DNA of 64,000 nucleotides from Diplosphaera chodatii. Its lineage: Eukaryota; Chlorophyta; Trebouxiophyceae; Prasiolales; Stichococcaceae. The position numbers and the translations under genes are program-made. The stretch is from contig JAALGY010000039.1 of assembly GCA_032358165.1 (NCBI GenBank), positions 62,001-126,000 on the forward strand, read 5' to 3'. Under the pieces are notes generated by a model that was given only the letters and a program-made list of their open reading frames with translations, was not told where the DNA came from and made no database searches. This document shows, one piece after another, positions 22,368 through 35,053 of the stretch (its first letter is position 1; each line of letters opens with the position of its first letter).

Positions 22368-25300
22368 TCACAGGTCCCAGGTCATCGAGTTGTCGGATAT
22401 CAGCACGGCCAGCTCCCGCTCCGCCGCCGCCTCCGCCGCCTTCAGAGCCTCCTGCCGCTGCCTGCCCCTCAGCTTGACTGGATCCGGCGCCTGCAAGTGG
22501 CGGCACCAATGTTGTCAGTACAGCCTGAAGGTCTACTCTGGCCGTTATGCCAGCCAGCTGCCAAGTCGTGGCGCCACCCCAGCCGCTGGTGCGTGCTTTT
22601 CACAAGAACGCAAAGTCAGTAGGCAGAGTGCGCCGTCTGAACTGCGGCTCTCTGGCATGGAAGCCGTGAGGGCATGCCAGCGACACATGTGGCGATGACG
22701 CGCAATACATACCGAGGGCCGGCTGCTGCGGGCTGCGCGCGGCGAGCCGTCACCGTCGCTGCCGCTGTCGGCCTTTGCAGAGGGCTTCGCGGCGGCGCCA
22801 GACCGGATGCGCCCCCGGCGCAGGCTGCGCGGCGGGGAGCTGGCCACCCTGCAGTGCAGCAGACATGAGCATCGTATTGAGAGTCAGCACATGCTGCTGT
22901 TGGGCTGTACTGGGATCAAAGCCCTGCCTCTTGCACTTCAAGGGCGCCATAGCCCTGCAGGTTCTGCTGCTGCCACAGCTCACCTCGTGCCGTCGTCAGT
23001 CGAGTTGGCTGTGCTGGTGGCGGTGGCGCTGTCCAGTGAGCGCACGCCAACTGGCAGATCGGGGTTAGCAGCAGGAAGCGCCCTCGTTGCTCCAGGGTGG
23101 GCAGCTGCTGGCGCTGCGGCCGGCGGCAGCTCCCACTTGTCGCCGCTGTCGCGCGCAAAGGGGCTCATCGGCATGCCCCGCCCTGCAGCAACAACTCCTT
23201 AAGATCGAGCACAGGCAATGGCCGTGTAGTATGCAAGGGCACCAAAGCCATCGCCACAGAAAGCTGGGGCACGCCTTGCAGAGCTGTGGACTGAGCAGGG
23301 TGCTGCCGTGGCAGCAAGCGCGAAGGGCACCTGGCTTCTTGAGGCTGCTGCGGCGGACGTCGCCCCGAGCGACGCCCAGCTTCCTGCTTCCGCCAGCCAC
23401 GCTCGCCGCTGCCGCCGGCACCGCCGCTGCCGCTGCAGCCGGAGCCGTGGCGACTGGAGCGCCCTCGCTGTCGCTGGGGCGGCTGAACATCGCGTAGATG
23501 TCGGGCCCGGAGCTGCGGGCGAGGCTCTCGCCGCCGCCGCTGGTGCGTGCAAACGCCTCGTATGGGCTGGCTGCTGACGGTGTACGCAGCTTGTTGCTGC
23601 CGCCGCTGCCGCCGCCACCGCCGCCGCCGAAGCCACTGGAAAACGCTTCATTGGGGCTGGCTGCAGACGGCGGTCGTGTGCCATTTGCTGTGCCACCGCC
23701 AGGGAAGTGACTGCCCTCAGCAACAGGGTGTGTTCCCAGCTGGTAGAGGCTGGAGGCAGGGTTTGGGCTGGACTTGGCCTTGATGGACCCTGTGCCGCTG
23801 CTGCCGCCGCCGCCGCCGCTGCCTTGCAGGAACAGCGCGTAGGGGTTGGCGGCCGCTGCGGGCGCCGGCGGCTGCATGCGCATCTTTGGCGTTTTGAACT
23901 CCTCGGAGGTGCGCACTCCGGTGCTGATGCGCGGGCGCAGCTCGAAGCTGGCTTCCTGGCTGCCGAGGCCGGAGCTGCAGTGGTGCATGGCAATGTGGTC
24001 AGCATGGTTGCTGACAGGTTCCATACATCAGCCCAGCAGTCAGGCATTGTACCAAAAGACGTTCGCACTGCATCCTGCCAGGCGCTGCCTAGCGGCTGCT
24101 GGCCAGCACTAGGGAGTGTTCACAAAGCAAGCAACCCTGCCTGACGTGCCTGATGCCCGAAAGGGAACCGCAGGTGACCAAACCCTCACCTGATGGAAGC
24201 GCCATTGGCGCTGCTTGCTGGCTGCGGCGGCGGCGCAAACATGGAGTAGGGGCTGGCCACTGCAGCAGTGCTGGCTGCTTCCTCCTTCCCTCTGCGCGGC
24301 CACATGCGGGTCTTCTGCGCGGCGCTGCCGGCGCTCCTGGCCTTGGTGCTGCTTCCCGCTGCCACGACGGCCGCCGCGGCCTCGCCGTCGCTCCAGGGCT
24401 TGGTGCAGGAGGCGGGGGACCCTAAACCTGCGGCGAGGGGATGCTCAGCCGCGTCCCTGCTGCCGGTGCCGTTGGGCGGGCGGGCCCGCAGGTACACGTC
24501 GGCCGCATCCATGGAGTGGCGCCCGTCGAAGGACACCGCCGCCGCTTCCTCTTCTTCCGGGATCCGCAGCCCCGCGACGCCCGGCGACCCCGCGATTGTC
24601 CTCTCCGCCGAGCCCACACGGCGGTCCAGCACCAGCGGGTGCTCGGGGGAGCCCGCGATCGCGTTGTGGCTGTTGGACAGCCGCGTGAAGGGGTTGTCGT
24701 CGGGGTTGTCCCCCCTGCAGCAGCCATGAAGGTGCTGGTTGCCACCGCGTCCCAGAATGCCGCTACTTGGCCGTCTTTCATGAGCTGCAGCGGGTGTCCA
24801 TTTGCACAGGACACACATACTGAGACATACAGATTCAACAAGCCGTCGGTATGCAGGCCATGAGTTCCCTACCAGCGGGGGCTGCCTGACACTGAGCTGC
24901 CGCGGCTGGCGGCGCCGTGCAGCGAGCCCCCAAGCGCTGCGCTGCTGCCGCCGCTGCCGGTGCGCAGGTTGCGCAGGCTGCCCACGCTGATGGAGCCGAC
25001 GCTGGCCTTCGCGAGGGACTGGCTGCCCTGCCGCACCGCCGCCGCCGCGCTGGCGCCTGCGATCGCAGAGGAGGGGGCTGCTGTGGTCGGCTGTCGACGT
25101 GTCAGAGCAGCACACACCAGACTGCAGAGCTGGCCTCTATACAACAGCATTTAAAACACAAAAAGCATGCTGCCACAGCGCAGAGCGGGACAGCGCAAGC
25201 TCAGGGCGGTGCAGTCAGCAGGATGAGGTCAGGAGAGGGTGTATGGCTGCTTGCCTGTGGAGAAGCGGGCCAGGGTTTTGGGCTCGGGCCGCAGCGCGAA

Positions 25301-28300
25301 CAGCGCGTACGGGTTGCCCGCGCTCGCCATGGGGCTGCCGATGCTGCTGACGCTGCTGACGCTGGCGGCGCGGCTGCTGTGGGTGCTGCCTGTGTTGGTT
25401 CGCACGCTCCGCACAGCCAGCGCCTCCTCAGAAGCCGCAGCCGCCTGTGCCCCCGACAAGAGATCCGCCGTTGGCAGGTATCGATGTGAGGCGAACGGTC
25501 ATAGCAGGAAATGCTTGTCTGTACCTGCCCCTCAGATGGGGCAGCCCTGTATCACATGGGGTCGACACGGCTCTGCAGTGTGATCAGGTAGGCCTGAAAT
25601 CAGGCAGGAGATGGCTAAAGTCCCACCGACAGCGTGGCGATGGTGCGGGCGGCTATGCCAGACGGCAGCGGCAGCTCGGCGCCGGGAATCTCAGGGCGCG
25701 ACACAGAGCGCAGCGCGGTCCCCGAACCTGACCGCGTCATGTTGCTGCCCTGCAGCATGGCAGACTCAACAGTTGACCAGACCTAGTTTCAGACGTCACG
25801 CTGTGCGTCACCTGCATTTGGATGTGCCGAGCACATGGCACAAGTCGCCTTTGTTACAACCTTTACATCAGATTATGGATGTACATGTGCAACATCATGA
25901 AACAGCATGCCATTCCTAGTCGGCACCACATCAGGCAAGCCTGCTTGCTGCTGCTGAGAAAGTATGAACCTCCCACTGCCGTGCACCAGCCATGCAACAG
26001 GTTGCTGGCATGAGCTGCTTCAGGAACGGCATGCACCAGACTGCAGCCTGCACCCACCTGGATGAGCGCCTGCCGCCGCTCCAGCAGCTGGTCCTGTGCG
26101 GCGGCGGATGCGCGAGCCTGGCGCGTCGCCACGAACGGTGTCGGCAGCACATCTGAGGGCGTCGCAGCAGCGGTTTGCACGTCCGCCCCTGGCGACGGCA
26201 GCTGCTGGCTGTGTCGTTCGGCATGCTCGGCGATCGGCGGCGGCCGGGCGGCTGCTGACTGCTGCTGGTCCGTCAAGAGCTCGTCTGCCACCAGATGGAA
26301 TGCGGCGTAGGGGTCTGCTGCCGGCATCGGTGCGGCGCGAGCCGCGATGTTGGCAGCATTGCCCAGCGCAGCGCCGTCGGACACGAAGCGCCGCAGCGCG
26401 GGCCGCTTGGCCTCCGGCGCACGCGCTTCCTGCTTCCGCTGCGGCTGCTGCTGCCTGCCGCCGGCTGCCGGAGCCCCCGGCCGCAGCTGCGGGCCCCGTA
26501 CATTGGGCACCGCGACGACTGGCGGCTGCTGTGTGTCACCCTGCAGCTGGCCCTGGAACCGGGAGGCCCCCGCCGCCGACTGGCTCCGCCCCCTGGGCGC
26601 GGTCGGCACCCCGGCCGAGGCTGCCTTCAGGCTGCTAGTGTCCCCACTCGGCTGCTGGGACGCCACCGCGTCCATTTGGGCCAGGAAGGCCGCGTAGGGG
26701 CTGCCGGCGTTCGCAGGGGCGCTAATGGTAGCCACCGTGTCGTGGTTCCTGGCCTGCGGACCGTGAGCCGAAGCGACCTGCTGCTGGCGGCCCGCCGCGG
26801 GCTGGGCAGCGCGCCCTTTGGGAGCCGCTGCAATGAACGGCTCATCGTTGCCCGCGAATGGGGACAGCGGCCGCACATCTTGGCGGCGGCCGCTCTCGCT
26901 GCCGCCCTGCAGGGGCTGCCGTCTCGGCGGCTGGTCCGCAGGCTGCTCCTGCTGCTGAGCCGCTTCCTGGGCATCCAGCTGCCCGCCGACCTCCTTCCAG
27001 ATCTCGTCCGAGCTGCGGCTGATGCTGGGCTGGGCCTGAGGAGCCGCGGGCGGCAGCGCTGCCTCCACAGCCGCTGACCCAGCCGCTGGTGCTGCTGCTG
27101 CGCCTGCTGAATGTGCTGTTGTGTCTAACCTAGATGCATCTGCCAGTGCGGCTGGCAGTGGGATAGGCTGAGGCGCAGAGGCAGCTGTTGCAACAGCTGG
27201 CACCATGGCATCTGGCGCAACAGCGACGGGCGTTGCAGGTGCCGACCGCGTCTCCACGGCTGGTGAAGACTGCGTGGCCTCCACATCCGCCAGTGTGTCT
27301 GCCGCCGCCAGCAGCGCCAGGTACGGGTTGCCCGGAGGCGGCTCCCTCCCTGCAGCAGGCGTCAACACGACGTCGGATGGCCTACATTTCAGCAACCGGC
27401 GCCGGCATCTGCGCCTTCTGTGCAACAAGCAGGCTGGCGAAACATATGCTGCGGCCGTGCATCAGGCGGGTGCAAAGCATGCCAAGGTGCGGTGCTGAGA
27501 TGGGACAGCACCATGTGACCGTGTCACTGCGCAATTCCAATGAAGCAGCCTACAAAGCGACCAAGAGCGTGGCATGCAGGTGATGAAGCGCATCCAAGGC
27601 GCCATACCAGGCGGGATGCGCAGGCCGGCGAGGGGGTCGCCGGGCGAGAAGGGCCGCCCGCTGAGGATGGGCTGCAGCTGGCCTGGGTGCGGGCCTGCAG
27701 GCCCGCACAAACTCGTGTTGCAACCATCTTTGCAACAGGCTGATGCCGTCAACAGCACAGTGCAAGCTGAACTGCACTGCTTTTGCCGCCCTGCTGCTCA
27801 AGGGTGACAGCTTGAAAGACATGGCAACTTCGGGAGTCTGGCTCAGCAGAGCTGGGTGCTCCAGCACAGGAGGCCAGCGGGCTTCGCACCCAGGTTGCTG
27901 AGCTTGCGCACGGTGTCGCGGCTGGAGCGGCGGCTGGGCGGCCGGGAGCGCGGCTTCTGCCCGGGCTGCTCCGGCCCCATGGCGCCCCGCAGGCCCCCTG
28001 CAGCACCGCCTCGTCAGCATGTATGCAACCAGGGCTGGGCGTTTCACAAGGCAGCGCTGCGCCGCGGCTCACAGAGGGAAGTCCACCCTGAGGAGTGTAC
28101 TGGTGTAATAGAGTGTTTTGGAGTGCATCTGGCAGGGTCACATGCACGACGCAGCATGTTGAGACGCCACGTGCATCCTGGCAGGCAGAGTACTACGGAC
28201 GAAACGAGCCCATGTCCCGTCCAGCAGTTGCACCTGGTGCGCTGCGCTCCAGGCTGCGGCGTGCGATGGTTTTGCGACCATCCAGGGCGGCTAGCTGCGT

Positions 28301-31300
28301 GGGCGCCATCGGCGTCTCCAGGCTGCAGGCGACAGCACAGCACTCACCTCTGCTCTGGACACATCTACCAGCTTGCCTTGCACGATGGCAAACGGTGACA
28401 GGCTGCCCCTGGTGGCAGGCTGCACCTAGCAGCATACCATCGCAGCATAAACACCGACAGCAACACCAGACTGCCATCACAGCACAATGGTCAGCTGCCC
28501 TGCTGTGCTGCACGGCAGCAGCAGACAGACCGTGCAGTCGCCTGCTGGCAGCTCCCCGCATTGGCACCCACGGCCTGAACCCCGGGTCTGTCCCCCTGCG
28601 CTCACCTGCGGCTGCTGCGGCGCGTGGGTAGCGCCGGGTGCCCTAAACCCTGGCGTGCGTGCTGGCTGGGCACCGGCTGGCTGGCCCTGCGGACGCCCTT
28701 CCGCCCCCCTGCAGCGCCGCCGCCGCCCCTGCCGCTGGGGTTCAGCGGCGGCAGGTCCCCCCCTGCTGCGGGCGCCGCGTCTGCCGCCGCCGGCACGAGC
28801 GTCGGGGTGCCGTCCGCGCCGTACCGCACGCTGCCGGAGCGCCGGGCGACAGAGAAGGCAGCCACCGTGGGGTTCAGGCCGCCTGCAGGTGCAGAGGATC
28901 AGGCACCATTGAGCTGCTTGCTGCAGAACAGTGTAAACAACTCTCTGGTGAGCTATATCTGCTTGTCAGCGATCCAATACTCTGGAAGACAACAACACTG
29001 TTCAAGCAACCTTTCAGTACCCGGTGCAAGCTCAACACCAACTATCCAGTCAGCACACTCACCTGCCATGGCCCAGGGCCCCGCCGGGGCGCTGCCGCGC
29101 CTGGAGCTGGGCCGCGGGCGCGGCGGGGGCCCCGTGGGGCTCGGGCGCCTCGGCGGCACCCCAGGGTGGGGCGGCGGCCCGTCGGCGATCGTCTCCAGCG
29201 GCGGCGAGCTGCCGCGCGCCGGCGGCGGCGAACTGCCGCGCTGCACGGGGGGCGGGAACCTAGCGGGGGACGCGCCGGCTAGGTTCCCTGCCACCACGCC
29301 CACGAGAGCAGCGGCCACCTTCTCGGCAGCAGACTCTGGGCTGGGCGCCCGGCTGTTGCTGCTGCTGCTGCCGCCGCCATCTGCATGACAGCAAGAGAGC
29401 AGATTTTGGACAGCCGCACACTGCACACTGCGAGGACAAGCTAAGTGACACTGAGAAGTGGTTCGATGCCTGCAGGGCCTGCTGCAGGATGCTGTGGGAG
29501 TGGCGGGCAAGCAGGTTGACGCTGCTGCTGAGCGTTGGACGACACAATTCTGCACAGGAGACGCCACACTGCGAAGCCACAGCACAGCATTGGTTGCCTG
29601 CAGGCCAGCGCACCGCTGTCTAGCGATGCCGTCACAGCGGAAAGGCCGCTGGTTTCGCGGCTGCCCAGGGGGCTGCCCACGGACGAAATTGTGCCCGACT
29701 CCCCGCGAACGAAGGGCGACTGCGATGTTGATGAACGCCGCCCGCCGCTGTTGTACTCTGCGGCACAGGGCATGCATGGTGGTCAGATGCACTGTTTGAT
29801 CGGAAACTAGACTGTCACCATGAGCTGTGCACGGCAGTGAATGCGATGTGACATGATGTAGTTCTTAGCAAGCTGAAGGATATGTAGGCGCTGACAGCCG
29901 TCAGCAAGCACACAGCAGCCGCCCGGCAAGGGCCAGCAACGCTGCGCAGGTGCTGAGGCCCACACCCCGAGTCCCAGTTCGCATATACTTTGAGTTTGCG
30001 CCAGAGCTGACTGTGGTTGTTCCAGACCCATAGGTGTATCATGAGATCCTTGGGATGAAAGGCACCTGGTGACCCGCATGTGGATGGGGTGCGGGAGGGG
30101 TCGCCGCGGTAGCCCATGGAGGCCGCCGACAGCGAGGAGTGCTCCCGCCGCAGCATCATCTCCCGGATGTTGGGCGCCGCCGGGTTGCGCTGCACGATAA
30201 GACGACAGGACCGTCTTATAACGCGCATTTCATCATGCACAGGGCGCTGCTGACGTGCAGACCCCAGTGCTGCTGCAGAGCAGCCGCTGTCACTATCAAC
30301 AATGCAAGGCAGCGTTGTGGGCCTACTTGCTGGGATACGGACGTTTCCAGACTAACGAGGTGCGTCGCAAGGCGGTGCGCGTCACTATACAGCCTGCCGC
30401 ATGCTGCTGCGGATGTGCCAGGACAGCTCGCAGTGCACCAGCGGCGCAAGCAACAGGGTTTTGGGCTCCACAGCACCGCAGCACTCGACGAGCTGCAGAG
30501 CTCGGAAGCATGCAGAGTGTCGGGCTAGCCTACCGCCATCGCTGTCTCCGGGGCGTGGCCGGGGGTCAGCTCATCGAAGGGCGACGGCGGCGGGCTGGGC
30601 GGCGGGGTGGCTATCGGCACAGCCTCGGCCTGCAGAGGCAGCAAGCACTCGGTATGGCAGTGGTTTGAACGCCGGCTGCAGCCATAATGGTTTGTGTCAA
30701 GCCACCTGGCACATCTACTGACACTTCACATCCGCTCGGGTGCTGCAGACGTCTGCGGAGACGTGTGGCGGCGCAATGCCAGTGCAGGCAGCTGATTGCT
30801 GGCAGGTGCCGGTGCGCATGACAGTCTCGAGCAAGGGCGTGCAGGGCAGACGCTGCGGGGCAGGCGGCGCAGCCGCTGCAGGGGGGCACCTGCATGCGGT
30901 CGAAGATGTCCTTCGCTGTGGGCCGCTTCTCGGGCTGCGCGGCCATGCACTCCTTGATCAGCGCCGCGATGGAGGCGGGGCACTCCTCTGGCACCTGCGC
31001 ATCGTTGGTCAGATGGGCTCAGACCAGCTGCGACCTCATGCAGTTAGGGTCTTTGACACATGAGCACAGCCTGCTGCACATCACTGTGGAAGTGATGCCG
31101 TTCCCCCGCAAACCCTTGCAACTGTACGCAGGCAGAACGTGCAAGGAGCAGCACTGGGAGGCTGGCTGCAGGTCCGTTGGCAGGACGGCAGGGCAGCAAG
31201 AATGCCGCACAAGCTCAGCAGCAGGCGGTATTTCGTGGCAACAGCACACCTCGGGTGCTCGCAGCTGCCCCCGCGCCGGCGCCTGCCCTGTGCAGATCTC

Positions 31301-34300
31301 CCTGCGGACCCAGCGACAGCGTCAAGCATTGCCCACGATACCCACCCAGCTGGCGAGGTAGGCAACTTTGTTGGCTCTGGCACGCAGCTCACGAGACATT
31401 GTCTGCTGGCATCTTTGGCGCACCAGAGCACGACGCCGAAGCTGTAGATGTCGGCCTTGTAGTCCCAATCCGCCCCCAGCAGCATCTCAGGTGCTGCATA
31501 TGCAAACCTGGCAAAGCAGACAGATGTGTGCCTTCAGCTGGTGCAGTCGAAAACACTCTGCATACACTGGCGTCGTCCCCTGGTATAGCAGCAGACCCTG
31601 AAACTGCTGCTCCATGCATGCTGCTGTTGACATCCAAATGCAAAATGCTCTGCCAAGCAGACCAACGTTGTAGGCTGCTACCCTTCTACAGCGGCAAACA
31701 AACTTGCATACTGACCCTGCTCAAACCAGCGGTCAGATCAGTCTCAGCACTCACGTGCCCAGGGTGACCTCGGGAGCGAGCGCCTCGGGCGCCGTCATCA
31801 CGCGGGCCACGCCGACGTCCGTGATCTTGGCCCAGCGCCCGGTGATCAGCACATTCTGCGCCTTCATGTCGCCGTGCGTCACCTGCAAACCGACCGCGCA
31901 GTCGGTTCGTGACCCGCCCTCGTATCACCGCCGTTATGCCATGTGACGGCTGGCCCACAGACACCACCCCAGTGTGCAGTGCATGGCCTGCACGACTGGC
32001 AGGTGCCTGAGAGGCTGGACACGTCAGCAGCCTGAGAGCAGCATGCTTGCAGCGTTGCTCGTTCCCTAACCAGCAGCACACCTCCGGAGTGCAGTGCAAT
32101 CAGAGATACCATGAACTGCGTCTCGAGTTGCGGTGTACGCTGGTCTGGTCTGCGCCCGACTGCAGGCAGCTGCGCCGCAGGTGAGGGCAGTAAAAGCCCT
32201 GGCGCTCACCCCGGACTTGTGCAGGAAGTGCAGGCCGCGCGCCACGTCTAGTGCGATGTGCTGTCCGGCGGCGTACCAGCCCAGCTTGCGCTCCGTCGCC
32301 GTCGCCTCCGCCGTCTCCCTGTCAGCCGTCAGCGCCCGCCTGCAGCGCATCATGCAGACGGCATCGTCAGCGCACATGATGCTTTGGGACAGATGGTGTG
32401 CATAGCGGCGCCCTCAAGGGTGGCTTGCAGCGTTGGCCATGTGACACTAGCACGGGCAGAGGCCGGACTGGAGTGCCAGCTGCACGCGCCTAGGGCGCCG
32501 GCTGTTGTAACATTACCTGACGTCGCCGCCCTCGCAGTACTCCAGCAGCAGCATGGGCTCGTTGGTGGCGGACTTGAGGCACGCGCCGTAGAACTGCACG
32601 ATGTTGCGGTCGTAGCTGATGGACTTCAGGATGCCGATCTCCTGCATCAGTTAGTGGTGCTGACACATGTGGGCATACGGACCGCCAAGGAGGCTGCTTT
32701 TTCAGGCAGGCATAATGGGCCTGACTGCAGGCAAGCTGATCAGGGAGTGTGCCCACATGAGTGACAGGACAGAACACCACAAGCATACTGACACCAAAAT
32801 GCGCCCTTGAGCAGACATCTAGATTGACGTATAGGCAACCAGAAGCGTTGGCCACCCTAACAGTATTCGCAGTAATTGCACCTACCTGTTCAAAGGCGGC
32901 CAGCTGGTCCTCGTCTGTGCACAGCAACACCTTGACCGCCACCTCCTGCACCCCGTTGCGCAGCGCCTTGTACACCTGAAAGAGAGGGATGGAGTGTTTA
33001 AAGCAGCTGATTAGCAATGTGCCAGCGTGGAGACCAGCGGGCAGCAGGGTTGTGCTGCAGACGAAGAGCCGCACGTTCTCGGTGGCCCCCGGCACAGCAT
33101 TCGCGCTGCATGGCGATGTGTTAGCACATCACCATGCTCACCTGCCACAGCGCCGCTGTGCCGGCGGCCCTTTGCCGACGAGCAGCAGCCACGTGAGGCA
33201 ATGGCAGAGCTCGGTGTGCACGCGCGTGGGAGTAGAGCACAGCCCGGGGGCAGCGTCCGCACATGCTGAACCCTACCTTGCCGAAGGAGCCCTCGCCCAG
33301 GAGCCAGTCGCTGCCGTCGGGGCGGCGGCAGAACTCGATCTCGGAGGCGTCCACGAACCAGGACTGGATCTCCAGGTCGATGCCCTCCATGATGGTCATG
33401 TGCGGCCCCGAGTCCCGCACTGCGGGGGGTTTGCAGTCCCCACGTCAGACGCGTGCCACCTCAGAGGCGCCTTCAGGGCTCAGACATGTGCTGCCAAGGG
33501 GCAGCGCTGTCCATGAACACCATGTGGCAGCCACAGCTGCACATCGTGTTGCAGATGCCACCCAAAAAGTATCATCGTTGTCACTGCAGGTGCAGCAATA
33601 CAGTGGCAACGCTGTCATGCCTTGCCTGCGCTTCCAAGAGTGCATGCCGACAGCTTGATGCAGCAGGGTCGGGTGCCCGCTAGGGACGGACCTGACTGCG
33701 AGGAAAAGCGGCCCTGCATGGCCTCGTGTGTGGAGGCGTCTGCGAACGACGCGAACGAGGCCCGCCGCCGCGCGAGGGCGCCGCCGCCAGCCATCCCGTC
33801 GACGGCGGGGGAGCCGTTGGCGGCGCCGTTGAGCGCGTGGCCGTCGCAGGCGACGCAGCGGCCCTTGCTGGGGTCGCTTGATCCAGCCGAGAACTGCACC
33901 AGGAAGGAGGCTGGGCTGTTGGTTCATGTCACCCAAGCTGTAATGCTCATGATGGCTGGCAGCAGCAGCAGGAGGTGCCAGCAGCTGCAGCATACAGGCA
34001 AGCCAACCACCACATTCGAATGAGCAGGCCCTGTGGAAGCCATGTTGTTCTCATGGCACCCTGTGCTGCACAGGATGCACCGCCAGAGAGCGCTCTCGAA
34101 CAGCGCACCTGCGAGACCTGCGAGTGGTAGCTGCTGCTGGCGATGGGCCCGCCACGGTTCGCAGCCGCGGCCGCCAGCTGCACCTCAGCGGCGGCCCGCC
34201 CACCGGACACAAACTGCCGGATGCCCGCAAAACTTGCCCGCCCCGGCTTTGGCGGAACGTCGCCGCTCAGCAGGCCCACCTGCATGACAGCACGACAGCA

Positions 34301-34964
34301 GTGCGTGTGAGAGGACGTCACCATGGCACTGATGACCTGACCGCCTGTCTGCTGCTCTGCCTGCTGGACTGCTGCCGCTGCTCTGCTCGCCCCCTGCTCC
34401 GCTCCCCGGCAGGCTGCATTGAAACTCAGGCAGGACTTGTGGCTGCCGTGTACGGGTGCCTCACCTCAATGTCGCCCGCTGCGGCCTCGGCAGTGGTCAG
34501 GGCGGGGATGCGTGCGGAGCGCCGGCCCAGCACGAAGCACAGGCCGCCGACCGCCGCCGCCAGCACCGCCATGCCCACCACGATGCCTGCATGATGCAAC
34601 AGCGCTGCTGAGCTAACCTGCAACATGGCACCAGCCAGGGCCACGCGCCTGCCAGCGGCCTGCTGCTGCCAGCAGTGCTGTGCCGCTGCAGCATGTGCAG
34701 AAGAGGCACCAGCCATCAGCTCGCCGTGCACATCGCTATGATGACATGGTGCTGCAGAGAGCCCCATTTTCGCCACCCCGGCACCAATGATAGCAGATAG
34801 TAATATGTCGCACAGCAGCGGCTTCCACACCTGCGATGCCACCAGCACCGACGCTGCCAGATGCCAGCAGCTGCCGCCGCGGCAGCTGTGTCAAGATGCC
34901 CTGTGCCGCCGCAGCTGCAGGAGCCCTGCCCATGCCGTGCACTGCTGCCGCCGCTGCCGCTGGG

Positions 34965-34995
<31 letters not shown>

Positions 34996-35053
34996 CAGTG
35001 ACCGCCAGCACCGCCGCCCGCCGCCATGGCGGGGCCACAGCTGCGCGCACCAT
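22368..35053 (-). CDS. Receptor-like TKL-type protein kinase with very long disordered C-terminal tail
   Basis: 29 exons, every junction in phase, about 2,077 aa: 35053-34831, 34586-34465, 34279-34109, 33893-33692, 33419-33277, 32975-32886, 32641-32517, 32339-32210, 31882-31755, 31507-31424, 31301-31250, 30994-30890, 30629-30534, 30189-30066, 29757-29614, 29380-29063, 28882-28606, 28322-28234, 27997-27890, 27694-27608, 27349-26058, 25749-25627, 25444-25255, 25056-24873, 24714-24190, 23974-23331, 23182-22984, 22848-22713, 22490-22368. A signal peptide (RRAAVLAVTVLLLLLLLLVA) is followed by only about 35 extracellular residues and a TM helix (IVVGMAVLAAAVGGLCFVLG, about 76-96). The kinase domain (about 275-525) shows LLGEGSFGK, EVAVK, MLLLEYCEGG, THGDMKAQNVL, ITDVGVAR (DVG, not DFG), YAAPEMLLG and EKRPTAKDIFDRM. 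The tail is Ala/Ser/Pro-rich and repeats a PY-x-x-F motif. The end is ELAVLISDNSMTWDL. Ligand and substrates are unknown. Confidence 0.85.
34970..34995. repeat. Coding AGC/CTG microsatellite
   Basis: The poly-Leu core of the kinase signal peptide is encoded by a CTG run on the minus strand. Length changes would alter the hydrophobic core. Confidence 0.7.

Noticed and set aside
23846..24729. Plus-strand frames of 140-157 codons opposite the kinase tail
   Set aside because: The minus-strand exons 24714-24190 and 23974-23331 join their neighbours exactly in phase, so these are shadows.
26295..27077. A 260-codon plus-strand frame
   Set aside because: It is antisense to the 1.3-kb kinase-tail exon 27349-26058, which is in phase at both ends.
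28640..28660. A telomere-like motif near 28640 as a sign of a chromosome end
   Set aside because: It is a single degenerate unit inside a coding exon, and genes continue on both sides.
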